From Candidatus Anaerobiospirillum pullicola (lineage in GTDB: Bacteria > Pseudomonadota > Gammaproteobacteria > Enterobacterales > Succinivibrionaceae), in NCBI GenBank assembly GCA_018884035.1, contig JAHLFE010000226.1, positions 1 to 38,392 on the forward strand: a stretch of DNA of 38,392 nt, written 5' to 3'. Positions 18,579-26,881 of the stretch are shown piece by piece. Position 1 is the first letter of the stretch, and each line of letters starts with the position of its first letter. The notes beneath the pieces are model-generated. The model was given only the letters and a program-made list of their open reading frames with translations, did not search any database and was not told the origin of the DNA. The position numbers were made by a program, and so were the translations under genes.

Positions 18579-21500
18579 ATGCCCAAGCTTTTCCCGCAAT
18601 GCCGCCGCTTAATGCAGGTTGTCGCTCATCTCTTCAGTAAAAACGCCGCTCGTGGGGCGACTTACGACGATCGTGACTTGGTCTTAGGTCACGGTGTCGA
18701 TAACCTCCCCGCAATGCGTGTTGTCGTGGTCCTAAGCTTAGGTGTGCTGCTCGCCTTATGGGTCGATATGCTGCTGCGACCACAGCTGACCACCGTCATC
18801 GCCTTTAGTGTGCTCTTACTTGCTCTGTGCCACTACGCCTTTAACTTACCTCGCGCGGGCATCACTGACTCCTTAAACCACGAAGCTCTGTCTTCAGGAC
18901 AGAATCAAGAGTATCGCTCGTACTTAGGAGGACGGATTCTCTTTACCCCGAATGGCCTTAGCATTTCATGGCACCGGCGTGTGCCTCCAGACGTTGCTAC
19001 TGCTACTGCTACTGCGGTTGCGTCTGCTGGTGCTACTGCTGATGCTACTGAGGACACAGCCTCTGCGGTGCAGACACAGCAGCAGATTGCTGACACGGTC
19101 TCTGCCACCGGTGTCGTGCCTTGCGATGAAGCAGTGGCCAAAGGTCTATTAGCCGCAACCGCCGATAAGACAGACTTGCCTGTAGTCTACTCAGGCTATA
19201 TCCAGACCGTAAAGACCACAGCCTTTATCGGCAAGCGCCTGTACCCTGGCGTGCCTCTACCGCTGTCCAGCATCCAAGAACTCATTGTGGATTTGCTGCC
19301 GCCTTTGAGCCGTGAGACCCATCTGAACTTATTGCCTTCTGATGTCTGTATCGTCGGTTTTGGCTACCCTTGGAAGCCGCTACATACCCGCCGCATTCAA
19401 GAGCTCATGGAGGTCGGCTTGCGTGGCTCTCCGGCAAACAAAAAGGGTTCTCCTGATATCCATGCCGTCGAAGACCAGCATGCCTTTGAGCCTATCAGCC
19501 TGCTTACGGAGGCCCTCTCTGGCCACACTTTAATCTTAGGTACTACCGGTGCCGGTAAGACCCGTCTCTATGATGAGTTAGGCTCAGAAGCCATTACGCG
19601 TGGTGATACGGTCATCTTCATTGACCCTAAAGGTGACCGCGATCTAAAAAAGAGTATTGTCCGTGCCGCACGCTATGCTGACCGTGAGCCTTTGGATAAT
19701 GTCTATGTCCTCGATATTGGCCGTCCTTTAGCCTCTTCTCTCATATCCGAGGATGGGCAGCGTGCTCTCCTCAAGACAATGGGGCTGCGCTCTCCTGTAG
19801 GTGGGCTCTCTCATGGCCAAATGGTAGCCACCCGTGGTGATATCTCCGCTGAGGCCAGAGCGCAGCTGTACGCGGAAATGCATCAGGTAGGCTCCTTTGT
19901 CCCTCATGCGCAGGGCGCTATGCCCGCTGCGCTGCAGCATACCCCTGCTTCCTTACGGGCACCACTCTATGGTTATGCTCCGCTAATGGATATGGAGCAA
20001 GGCTCTGCCTCTGCCTCTGCTTCTGCTACTTGTAGTGATGCTGCTCTTGCGGGTACAGAGAGCTTACGTCAGCAGTTGGCACAGGCCAGAGCGCAGCAGC
20101 AACAGCTTCACGGTAATGGTAGAGATAAGGCCCGTGCAGCCTCGGACGTTGCCTCTGCATCTTCTAGGGCTACAGAACAGGGCTTGCGTCTGTCGCCTTT
20201 GGCCGCAGCAGTCAAGAGTATTGATGATGCGGCGATCATGGACTACCTCAACACTGGCTTTAGCCCCTTCTCTGTCTTTGATCGCGCCACCGAGATTGGT
20301 GACCGCTTAACGGCCATGATGCCCGATGCTGGCTCTGCTGCCAGCTTTAAAGCTTACGCCAATATGGCTGTGAGCGCTGCTGTCGAGTGCTGTGTGCTCA
20401 CCGGTAAAAAGGTGACCTTAGCGCGTATTCGCCACATTGTCTCGCACCACGAGGCTTTTGGCAGCGCAATCCGCACCTACTTAAATCAGCTGGTCATAAA
20501 GATCAACTTACCCGAGGTCTCGGTCTACTTTAATCGCTTACATGGCATCAAGAACCAAAAGCTGCAGCGTAACTGCTATGCCGTGACTATGCTCTTAGGC
20601 CCTCATGCTGAGGGTGCCGCTTCCTTGAGTAAAGAGCAAAAGATCATGGCGGCGCTGCAAGAGGAGGGCTACTTCAGCTCCGCTGAGGATGAGTTCTTAG
20701 GAGAGACTGTACCTGATATTTCCCCTGAAGACCTCGAGCGCGTCATGCAGCAGGTAAACACTGACTTTGATCTCATCGTGGAGAGCAGTAGCAGCCATGG
20801 CAGTAGTGCTGGTTCTACTGCCACAGGAAAGGGCCGCACGCGTAGCCGCACTAAGATAGCAAACTGCGCTGCGCCTCTTGGCGCCAGTGTGCAGCTCGCG
20901 GCAAGAGATTGTTCTCTGGTTAAGTCTTCTTCTTCTTCTTCTTCTTCAGGTTCTGGGGCAAAGGCAGAGAAGCAGTGCAGCACCACTGCTAACAGTGCTA
21001 CTCACAACACCAGCGCTATAACCATTAACACCACCACATCAAGATCCACTGCAATGTGTAGGGGTGGTAATGGTACTGTTAGTGGTAATAGTAGCGCCAC
21101 CACAGGAGCTGCTCCTGTGCGCTCAGCTACTGCTCATAGGGACATCTCTACTCAGAGTAGACACCGCACTGCTACCACTACCAGTGGCACTGCCACTGGT
21201 ACCACCAAGCCAAAAGCCCGTACCGTAGTCTGCAATGCCCAAGCACCACAGCATGAGCTGCGTTGCCTCTCATCTTTAACTCCAGCAAAGAACAGCACCA
21301 CTGCGCAAAAAGCAAAAACCGTCTCCCGTACCGCCGCTGGGGAGAGCGTAGCTCAGCAATCCTTAAGCAGAGTAGCGCAGCACTTACTTGAGGACAGCCT
21401 TGAGGAAGAGGGAGAGGCCGAGCCATCTGCTGCGTTGGGCGCGGCGTCAGTCGCTACAACAGCAGCTACCATTGCAGCGACAGCAGAACCTGCTACCATC

Positions 21501-24500
21501 AAGACAAAAGCAGCCTCGCGCTCCACTCGCACCCGCAGCACTCGTACTACCAGCACACGCTCTACCCGTACCAAGAGCTCACGTACAAAGACCAGCGCGA
21601 CCACCACTGCAGCCACCACTGCTGCCACAGCTACAACCACCAACACAAGCAGCACCACTCAAGGAAATGAGAGCCAGAGCTTAGCGCAGGACGCGTTCTC
21701 TGCTTCTGCCTCTGTTTCTGCCTCAGCTGCGGCCGCAGACGCGGCCTCTAAGACAGTCAGAGCCACCGTCACTGCCAGCGCGACTATCCCTGAGAGTGGA
21801 GTGTCCTCTGACCTTAAGTGTGACACTAAGGTTGTAGCGCAGGATGACACCAAAGGCACGGCGTCGAGTGGCACTACAAGTGACACCAGTGCTGTCACCA
21901 CGACGCGCCGCACTGCAAGCCGTAGCAGCACCAAGAGCAGCCGTACCCGCACGGCGCGCAGCACGGGTAACAGTGCCGCTCGTGTAATGGGCAGCATCAG
22001 CTTAGAGCAGGACGCAGCAGCAGCAGCGCGCTCTGAGGGTACTGCCAGTAGTGGTGAGACTGATCTTGGCAGTGGTGCCACCACCACCGCTGCAGCCTCC
22101 GCTGCCTCTGCCTCAAACTCAACTGCAACCACCGCTGTCTCTGCCGTGGTCTCCGCTGGCCACAAGAGTGCCACCGCCACCACCACTAAGAGTGACACCA
22201 GTGAGGGGAGCAACAGCGGCAGCAGCGCCGCCGCTACGACACGCCGTGTTAGCCGCCGTTCTTCTTCTTCTTCTTCTTATTATTCAGCTGCTGCTTCTGC
22301 TGTTGCATCAGCTGCTAATGATGTAAGCGCTGTCATAAGCGTTGCTGCCGGTAGCAGCCGTCGTAATGGTAGCAACGGCAGAGGGAGTGGCGTCAGTGGC
22401 GTCGCTGGCGTCGGTGCAGCCGGTGGTAGCGGTGACACCAGTGACAGCAGTGAGAGCAGGGGCGCGCAGAGCGCCTCTCCAAAGAGAGCCACCGGCGCCG
22501 CTAACACCGCCGCCCGTGCCGCCTCCCTAACCGAGCTCTTAAAGTTCTATGAGTGGCTCTGTGCGCAGCATCTGACTAATCCCCAGCAGGCTATCGACCA
22601 GATCTTTTCCATCTGCGCGCTTACCCCTGACTACTACAAAAAGGTCTCCAACGGTGTCTTGCCTTACCTCATGGCTTTAACCTCAGGGGACCTCTTAGGG
22701 CTCTTATCTGGTCGTGAGGACGATGATCTGCCTTGCCTCTTAGACATCATTACCCAGAACAAGATTTTTTACGCCGCGCTGCATTGCTTAAAAGACGCTT
22801 CCACGGGACAGGCCTTAGGCAAGCTCTTAATCTCTGATCTGGCCTTTGTGGCCGGTAAGCTCAATGCTGACGGCACACCTCACAAGCGTGTCTCCATCTT
22901 TATTGATGAGGCCTCAGAGATCGCAGGCGAAAGCTTAGTTCAGCTCCTTAATAAATCCCGTGCCGCTAACTTTAACGTCACCATTGCCACGCAGAGCGTG
23001 GCTGACCTCTCGCGCCGTGCAGGCTCCAAAGACGCGGCCGCGCAGATTATTGCCAACTGCAACAACATCATATCCTTGCGGGTGAATGACCCCGAGACCG
23101 CCAATGTTATTTCCTCGGTGTTGACCACCACCGTAGTAGGCGAGCGCTCCAGTTCTACGTCCTTTAATGAGGGCTTAGCCTTAAACGACAGCTACAACAC
23201 CTCCCGTACAGTGACGCACAAAGAAACGCAGCTCTTTCCACCTTCGCTTTTGATGAAGCTGCCTGACTTTGAGTTCATTGCTCGTCTTGCTAATGGTGAG
23301 TTCTATAAGGGTTTTATCCCATTGCTCACCGCACCTGAGGTAAAGGAGCAGCCAGCAGCAGAGAGCGCTCCTGCGGCCATGGCGGCGGACTCTGCTCTAA
23401 CACCAGAGCAAAGTACCGGCGTATCGCCGGTACCGCCGATAACGCCAGCGGAGCAGCCACCAGCCCGCACCGCTGAGGAGGTTCTGTGCCGTAAGCTCGC
23501 TGGCGGAAGTGGTATTGGCAGTAGCGTGGGCTGTGACAGCAGTGACCCCACTGATAACACCACTGCCACTGCCACCGGCAGTGACAGCAATGATAGTGAT
23601 GAGGCGCCGAGCCAACAGGTAGGCAGTGACAGCTTTGCTCAACCTGCGGATCTGGCGTGGGCCCAAGAAGTCGGCCTGCACTTTACCCCCATGGATGATG
23701 CCTTTGCCGCTGGTGGTAATAACCTCGGTAGCGAGGCCAGCTTCGGTGGCATCAAAGCCCGCGTCGGCGCTGCTGAGTCCAGCTTGAGCGCCAGCGCACA
23801 GAGCGCAAGCGGTGCTGACCTGAGCCCTGCTGCTGACTACAGCAACACGACCATTGATCCCGATGGGGCCAACAACAGCAAGCTGGCGCAGCAGGCCTTG
23901 AGTGCGGACTGCAATAAGTTTGAGCGTGAATTCGTCGCGTCTGTGTGCCACGAGGTAGACGCCGCAAAGCAAGCGGCTGCAGAAAAGGCTGCGCAGACAC
24001 CTCCTCCATGGTGGCGCGCGCTGTTGCAGCGTGGCACCGCCGCTGTCTCTACTACTGCCTATGTACTGCTGTGCACCCTCATTAAAGTGCTGTTCTCACG
24101 CGCAATGCTGTGGGGCATAACCGTGCTCAAGGAGAGCTTGCTCTTACTCCTCATAGCCGTGGGGTTCTCGGTGCTTTTTCATGGCTTTGCGGCGCTGGGT
24201 GATCTTGCCTCCAGCATGGCCTATTTGGGCCAAATCGTACTGACGTACTGCTCTGTACTGTGGCGAGTACTCACGGAGCAGTTTTACACCCTCAATGAGT
24301 CCATTGCCATTAACAGCAGTGCCTTTGCCCTTTTACAGCAGGTAGGTAACGCCTATTTGGCGCACATCGAACTGGCTGCGGCGCTTTTATGTTGGGGCAT
24401 TTTATATGGGCAGCGCTTTAGTGTGCTGGCAGAGATGCGTCATCGCTCCCTCATGGGCGTAAAGAAGTTTACGTCCTTTATGGGCTGGCCCAGCGTGGTG

Positions 24501-24635
24501 CTGGCAGTGTTAGGCGGCGTCATGGTGTGTACTGCCTTTGTCTTTTGTGTGGAGTTATGTCTGCTCATTGCCTACGTCTACACCTTTAACTTGGGCTTTA
24601 ACACGGCCTGTTTCTACACCCAGCATACGCGCTAA
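18579..24635 (+). CDS. traD: TraD-like type IV coupling protein, greatly expanded
   Basis: Coupling ATPases of this kind sit in the inner membrane and pass relaxase-bound DNA to the conjugation channel. The ATG at 18579 is preferred over the in-frame GTG at 18537 because AGGAG lies 6 bp before it, giving about 2,018 residues. Residues about 45-95 contain two membrane helices. Walker A is GTTGAGKT at 321-328, followed by VIFIDPKGDRD. Walker B is VSIFIDEA at 1438-1445, followed by a TraM-recognition-type segment (NVTIATQSVADLSRRAG, then IANCNNIISLRVND). Between them, about 735-1315 is Ser/Thr/Ala/Arg-rich low-complexity sequence rarely seen in this family, whose members are usually 600-750 aa. 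A second Ala/Ser/Asp-rich linker spans about 1585-1810. Residues about 1815-2017 add at least three or four membrane helices, possibly a fused DUF4400-like partner. No frameshift is seen. Confidence 0.85.
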   Translation: MPKLFPQCRRLMQVVAHLFSKNAARGATYDDRDLVLGHGVDNLPAMRVVVVLSLGVLLALWVDMLLRPQLTTVIAFSVLLLALCHYAFNLPRAGITDSLNHEALSSGQNQEYRSYLGGRILFTPNGLSISWHRRVPPDVATATATAVASAGATADATEDTASAVQTQQQIADTVSATGVVPCDEAVAKGLLAATADKTDLPVVYSGYIQTVKTTAFIGKRLYPGVPLPLSSIQELIVDLLPPLSRETHLNLLPSDVCIVGFGYPWKPLHTRRIQELMEVGLRGSPANKKGSPDIHAVEDQHAFEPISLLTEALSGHTLILGTTGAGKTRLYDELGSEAITRGDTVIFIDPKGDRDLKKSIVRAARYADREPLDNVYVLDIGRPLASSLISEDGQRALLKTMGLRSPVGGLSHGQMVATRGDISAEARAQLYAEMHQVGSFVPHAQGAMPAALQHTPASLRAPLYGYAPLMDMEQGSASASASATCSDAALAGTESLRQQLAQARAQQQQLHGNGRDKARAASDVASASSRATEQGLRLSPLAAAVKSIDDAAIMDYLNTGFSPFSVFDRATEIGDRLTAMMPDAGSAASFKAYANMAVSAAVECCVLTGKKVTLARIRHIVSHHEAFGSAIRTYLNQLVIKINLPEVSVYFNRLHGIKNQKLQRNCYAVTMLLGPHAEGAASLSKEQKIMAALQEEGYFSSAEDEFLGETVPDISPEDLERVMQQVNTDFDLIVESSSSHGSSAGSTATGKGRTRSRTKIANCAAPLGASVQLAARDCSLVKSSSSSSSSGSGAKAEKQCSTTANSATHNTSAITINTTTSRSTAMCRGGNGTVSGNSSATTGAAPVRSATAHRDISTQSRHRTATTTSGTATGTTKPKARTVVCNAQAPQHELRCLSSLTPAKNSTTAQKAKTVSRTAAGESVAQQSLSRVAQHLLEDSLEEEGEAEPSAALGAASVATTAATIAATAEPATIKTKAASRSTRTRSTRTTSTRSTRTKSSRTKTSATTTAATTAATATTTNTSSTTQGNESQSLAQDAFSASASVSASAAAADAASKTVRATVTASATIPESGVSSDLKCDTKVVAQDDTKGTASSGTTSDTSAVTTTRRTASRSSTKSSRTRTARSTGNSAARVMGSISLEQDAAAAARSEGTASSGETDLGSGATTTAAASAASASNSTATTAVSAVVSAGHKSATATTTKSDTSEGSNSGSSAAATTRRVSRRSSSSSSYYSAAASAVASAANDVSAVISVAAGSSRRNGSNGRGSGVSGVAGVGAAGGSGDTSDSSESRGAQSASPKRATGAANTAARAASLTELLKFYEWLCAQHLTNPQQAIDQIFSICALTPDYYKKVSNGVLPYLMALTSGDLLGLLSGREDDDLPCLLDIITQNKIFYAALHCLKDASTGQALGKLLISDLAFVAGKLNADGTPHKRVSIFIDEASEIAGESLVQLLNKSRAANFNVTIATQSVADLSRRAGSKDAAAQIIANCNNIISLRVNDPETANVISSVLTTTVVGERSSSTSFNEGLALNDSYNTSRTVTHKETQLFPPSLLMKLPDFEFIARLANGEFYKGFIPLLTAPEVKEQPAAESAPAAMAADSALTPEQSTGVSPVPPITPAEQPPARTAEEVLCRKLAGGSGIGSSVGCDSSDPTDNTTATATGSDSNDSDEAPSQQVGSDSFAQPADLAWAQEVGLHFTPMDDAFAAGGNNLGSEASFGGIKARVGAAESSLSASAQSASGADLSPAADYSNTTIDPDGANNSKLAQQALSADCNKFEREFVASVCHEVDAAKQAAAEKAAQTPPPWWRALLQRGTAAVSTTAYVLLCTLIKVLFSRAMLWGITVLKESLLLLLIAVGFSVLFHGFAALGDLASSMAYLGQIVLTYCSVLWRVLTEQFYTLNESIAINSSAFALLQQVGNAYLAHIELAAALLCWGILYGQRFSVLAEMRHRSLMGVKKFTSFMGWPSVVLAVLGGVMVCTAFVFCVELCLLIAYVYTFNLGFNTACFYTQHTR
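20925..20947 (+). repeat. TCT trinucleotide tract inside traD
   Basis: 23 bases of uninterrupted TCT units encode a polyserine run. A similar 20-base TTC tract lies at 22259-22278. Both fall in the low-complexity insert between the two Walker motifs. Length changes by whole units would keep the reading frame. Confidence 0.8.
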
Positions 24636-24642
24636 AGCTGAT

Positions 24643-24701
24643 GGCGCCTTATCTCGAGCGTAGCGCCGCAGCCAACACCTGCTCTCGAGATAGACGCCGT
24701 C
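24643..24701 (+). repeat. Family B palindromic repeat, copy 1
   Basis: GGCGCCTTATCTCGAG at the left pairs with CTCTCGAGATAGACGCC at the right, making a hairpin of about 15 bp around an AGCGCCGCAGC-AACACCT core. The element begins 7 bp after the traD stop codon, so it will be transcribed with that gene. Related copies lie at 24934, 35541, 36258 and 36542. Confidence 0.65.
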
Positions 24702-24726
24702 AGGCGGCGCTTATGCCAAGCGTGGG

Positions 24727-24900
24727 GATAGAGAGCAAGTGCTCTTATCAGTAGTAGTAGTAGCTGCAAGGTTAAGTGCTGGTACGTCCCACTCCTCCCA
24801 CTCCTCCCACTCCTTGCAATCCACCCGCACTGCAAGATGAATGGTGCAGGTGAGCCTAAGCCTATCTTGAAGTGGGGTAAGCATGATGGCCTGAAATGAG
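24727..24900 (+). repeat. Degenerate family A repeat, copy 2
   Basis: The core GATGAATGGTGCAGGTGAGC and the following CTAAGCCTATCTTGA closely match other family A copies, and GCAAGTGCTCTTATCAGT matches the left terminal repeat. The right end is poorly conserved. A TAG triplet tract (24751-24762) and a CCCACTCCT tandem (24788-24813) have been inserted or expanded inside it. Confidence 0.5.
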
Positions 24901-24933
24901 ACTATCCCCACAAGCATTTTCCACAGGAGGTAA

Positions 24934-25010
24934 GTGCCTACAAGCAGCTGTTTTTACCCTGAGAGTAGGTGTTTGCTGCCGTGCTGCTCTCGAGATAAGG
25001 CGCCGTGAGG
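24934..25010 (-). repeat. Family B palindromic repeat, copy 2 (inverted)
   Basis: The minus strand reads GGCGCCTTATCTCGAG, then AGCA and GGCAGCAAACACCTACTCTC, then GGGTAAAAACAGCTGCTTGT, the same order as copies 4 and 5. The adjacent GGCGCCGTGAGG is present twice in tandem (24999-25010 and 25014-25025). Confidence 0.6.
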
Positions 25011-25162
25011 AAAGGCGCCGTGAGGCGCTGTTTAGATTATGTGCTCTTTGTCACCATTTACCTGTGAGCGGTGACGCCGTCAGGCGGCACTGCGCTGTCA
25101 AGCGCGGGAATAGCCTCAACCACCCCCGCACACTTCTAACAGGTCTGTGCCCTGTACCCACA

Positions 25163-25178
25163 AGGACTTTAAAGTCCT
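25163..25178. promoter_or_regulatory. 16-bp perfect palindrome upstream of the small membrane gene
   Basis: AGGACTTTAAAGTCCT is fully self-complementary and is flanked on both sides by GTACC. It lies 76 bp upstream of the ATG at 25254, a reasonable operator position. Its function is unknown. Confidence 0.35.
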
Positions 25179-25253
25179 GTACCTTGCCGTTACTTGCTGT
25201 CCCTTGATCCATAGAGATTAAGGGCCCTTACCCCATTTTCCTTAGGAGCAACT

Positions 25254-26060
25254 ATGCCTCATAAGTCTGGGAGCAAACCGCTCCTCATCGCATGGAGCAT
25301 CAGCCACTTTGTGGGCGCCGTCCTTGGGTTAGTGGTGCGGGTGCCACTGTACCTGTTGGCCCTTGCCCTTATTGCTGTGATAGGGGGAGTGATCTACTTC
25401 CCTGCCTCGTTGTACTTATCCGTCACCTCCAATCCTCTTACTGAGGATAGCCTCACAGCTGAGGAGCTGTGCTTGAGCAGTAGTGACATGATCGCGGGCT
25501 TTTTTGGCTTACCTCCTGAGGCGCGTGAGACATCATCATCATCATCTTCTTCTTCTGCAGCTGCTGCCGCTGCTTCTGTTTCTGCTTCTGCAGCCTCTGG
25601 TGTGGCTCCCGAGACCAGCGACGGGGCGGAGGAGAGTACGCCTGCGGTCTTACTGCGTTTTCAGGAGCGTCATGCCATCACCACCACCACAACCAATACC
25701 CCCACCACTGAGGCTTTATCGTGTAGTGAGGGCGCATTAAGACAGAGTGCAGGGGAGAAAAGCATTGCAGCGCTGCCGACTGCAGCGCAGGCAGAGCCGC
25801 AAGTGGTGCTTGTTCCTGCGACAGTAAGGGCACAGAGCATGAAGCGGCTGCATCAGCAGCAGGCGCCGAAGACCGCAGCGCCGCAAGTGACGGTTAAGCC
25901 TGTCGCGCCGTCAGAGGCTACTGACACTACTACTACTACTAAGAGCCCAGCTCTCACAGAGAACAGCCAGCCAGAAGATGAGGTCTTTACGCCTGCACAA
26001 AAGCAGTTGCTGGCGCGCATCGCTACCCATCAAGCCCGCTTGGCACATGAGCAGGAGTAG
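25254..26060 (+). CDS. Membrane protein of the conjugation module, unknown function
   Basis: A 268-residue protein with AGGAG 6 bp before its ATG. Residues about 13-58 are strongly hydrophobic (one long or two closely spaced helices, VPLYLLALALIAVIGGVIYF). The remainder is hydrophilic and rich in Ser, Ala, Thr and Gln: a histidine-free Ser/Ala run at about 95-120, where the DNA is CATCAT/TCTTCT triplets, and a Thr run near 225 from ACT triplets. The C-terminus (FTPAQKQLLARIATHQARLA) looks helical. It lies between the coupling protein and the relaxase genes on the same strand. In PFGI-1/SXT-type elements a small DUF4400-type membrane gene often follows traD, so this may be a positional equivalent, but I cannot recognise the family. 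It shares the low-complexity style of both neighbours. Confidence 0.7.
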   Translation: MPHKSGSKPLLIAWSISHFVGAVLGLVVRVPLYLLALALIAVIGGVIYFPASLYLSVTSNPLTEDSLTAEELCLSSSDMIAGFFGLPPEARETSSSSSSSSAAAAAASVSASAASGVAPETSDGAEESTPAVLLRFQERHAITTTTTNTPTTEALSCSEGALRQSAGEKSIAALPTAAQAEPQVVLVPATVRAQSMKRLHQQQAPKTAAPQVTVKPVAPSEATDTTTTTKSPALTENSQPEDEVFTPAQKQLLARIATHQARLAHEQE

Positions 26061-26311
26061 CGCTGAGCACAAAGTGAGGCCAGCCTGCACTCACGCTCAA
26101 AGCCGCTGTGGTGCGAGCGATACGGTCACGCTACCGTGGAGTCAACAATCACCAGCAGCAGCCTCTTGATGTGGTCACAGCCATGACGCTTAAGCTCTCT
26201 GAGGTAATTGCGTCTCACCAGAGGCGTAAACAGAGCCGCAAACAGGTTGACAGTGGTGGTGCGGTGCAACCTCCTACCTCTAAGTGGTATTTGAGCGCAC
26301 CGGCCGCCTTT

Positions 26312-26460
26312 GGCAGGAGTGATCTCATCAGTGACGGAAGAGGGGATTCGTAAGGGCAAAGACACATCTCGAGATGAATGGGGCAGGTGAGTCTAATCCT
26401 ATCTTGAGACGATGCACCCTGCTTACCCTAAAGTCCAGCATCTATGCAGTCATTCGTTCC
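26312..26460 (+). repeat. Family A repeat, copy 3
   Basis: The left end GGAGTGATCTCATCAGTGAC reaching GGA at 26338 and the right end TCCAGCATCTATGCAGTCAT reaching GTTCC at 26460 are inverted repeats of about 26 bp. The core, ATCTCGAGATGAATGGGGCA followed by GGTGAGTCTAATCCTATCTT, matches the other copies. Confidence 0.75.
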
Positions 26461-26509
26461 TTTGTGAGTAGTGCTTTGCCCAGATGCCACTACTAAAAGC
26501 CCAAAGGCA

Positions 26510-26668
26510 GAGAAAGAGTGAGCTAATAAGTGACGGATGTAGTGGTGCGAGGTTGCAACGTCCCACCTCGAGATAAAAGGTGCAAGCGAGCCTGAGCTTA
26601 TCTTGAGATGGGCATGCATGCATGCGTGCGTGCCTTAAATTCCGTCATTTATGAAGTCAGTCATTTCC
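26510..26668 (+). repeat. Family A repeat, copy 4
   Basis: The left end GAGTGAGCTAATAAGTGACG continues to GA at 26537. The right end TCCGTCATTTATGAAGTCAG ends in CATTTCC at 26668. The core is CACCTCGAGATAAAAGGTGC, then AAGCGAGCCTGAGCTTATCT. It lies only 49 bp after copy 3 in the same orientation, giving a near-tandem pair. Confidence 0.75.
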
Positions 26669-26881
26669 AGGCAGAGGTAAAGCCACCATCACCATCATCA
26701 CCAACGTCCGCGTAGCAACCCACTACTTGAGAATAGCCACGCCATACCACGCCACTCCCCGCCACTCCCAGCCAAAAGTCGCTCAAGGTTACTCGGAGTA
26801 GCACAGAGTAAATCGCTGCAGGACGTAAGTCCGTATCAGTCAGCGCCAAGCAAGCCGCAGTCACGCGGTAGGGAGGATCCC

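Larger units (their letters stand above)
26061..26881. other. 820-bp intergenic region with two family A repeats
   Basis: No gene is supported. It contains two family A elements in direct orientation, CACCATCACCATCATCACCA-type triplets near 26688, and a run of CATGCATGCATG/CGTGCGTG at 26612-26632. The last bases, GGGAGG at about 26871-26876, form the ribosome binding site of the relaxase gene. A weak open frame at 26108-26353 has no ribosome binding site. Confidence 0.5.

Noticed and set aside
26108..26353. 81-codon plus-strand frame before traI
   Set aside because: No ribosome site, and it overlaps a family A repeat.
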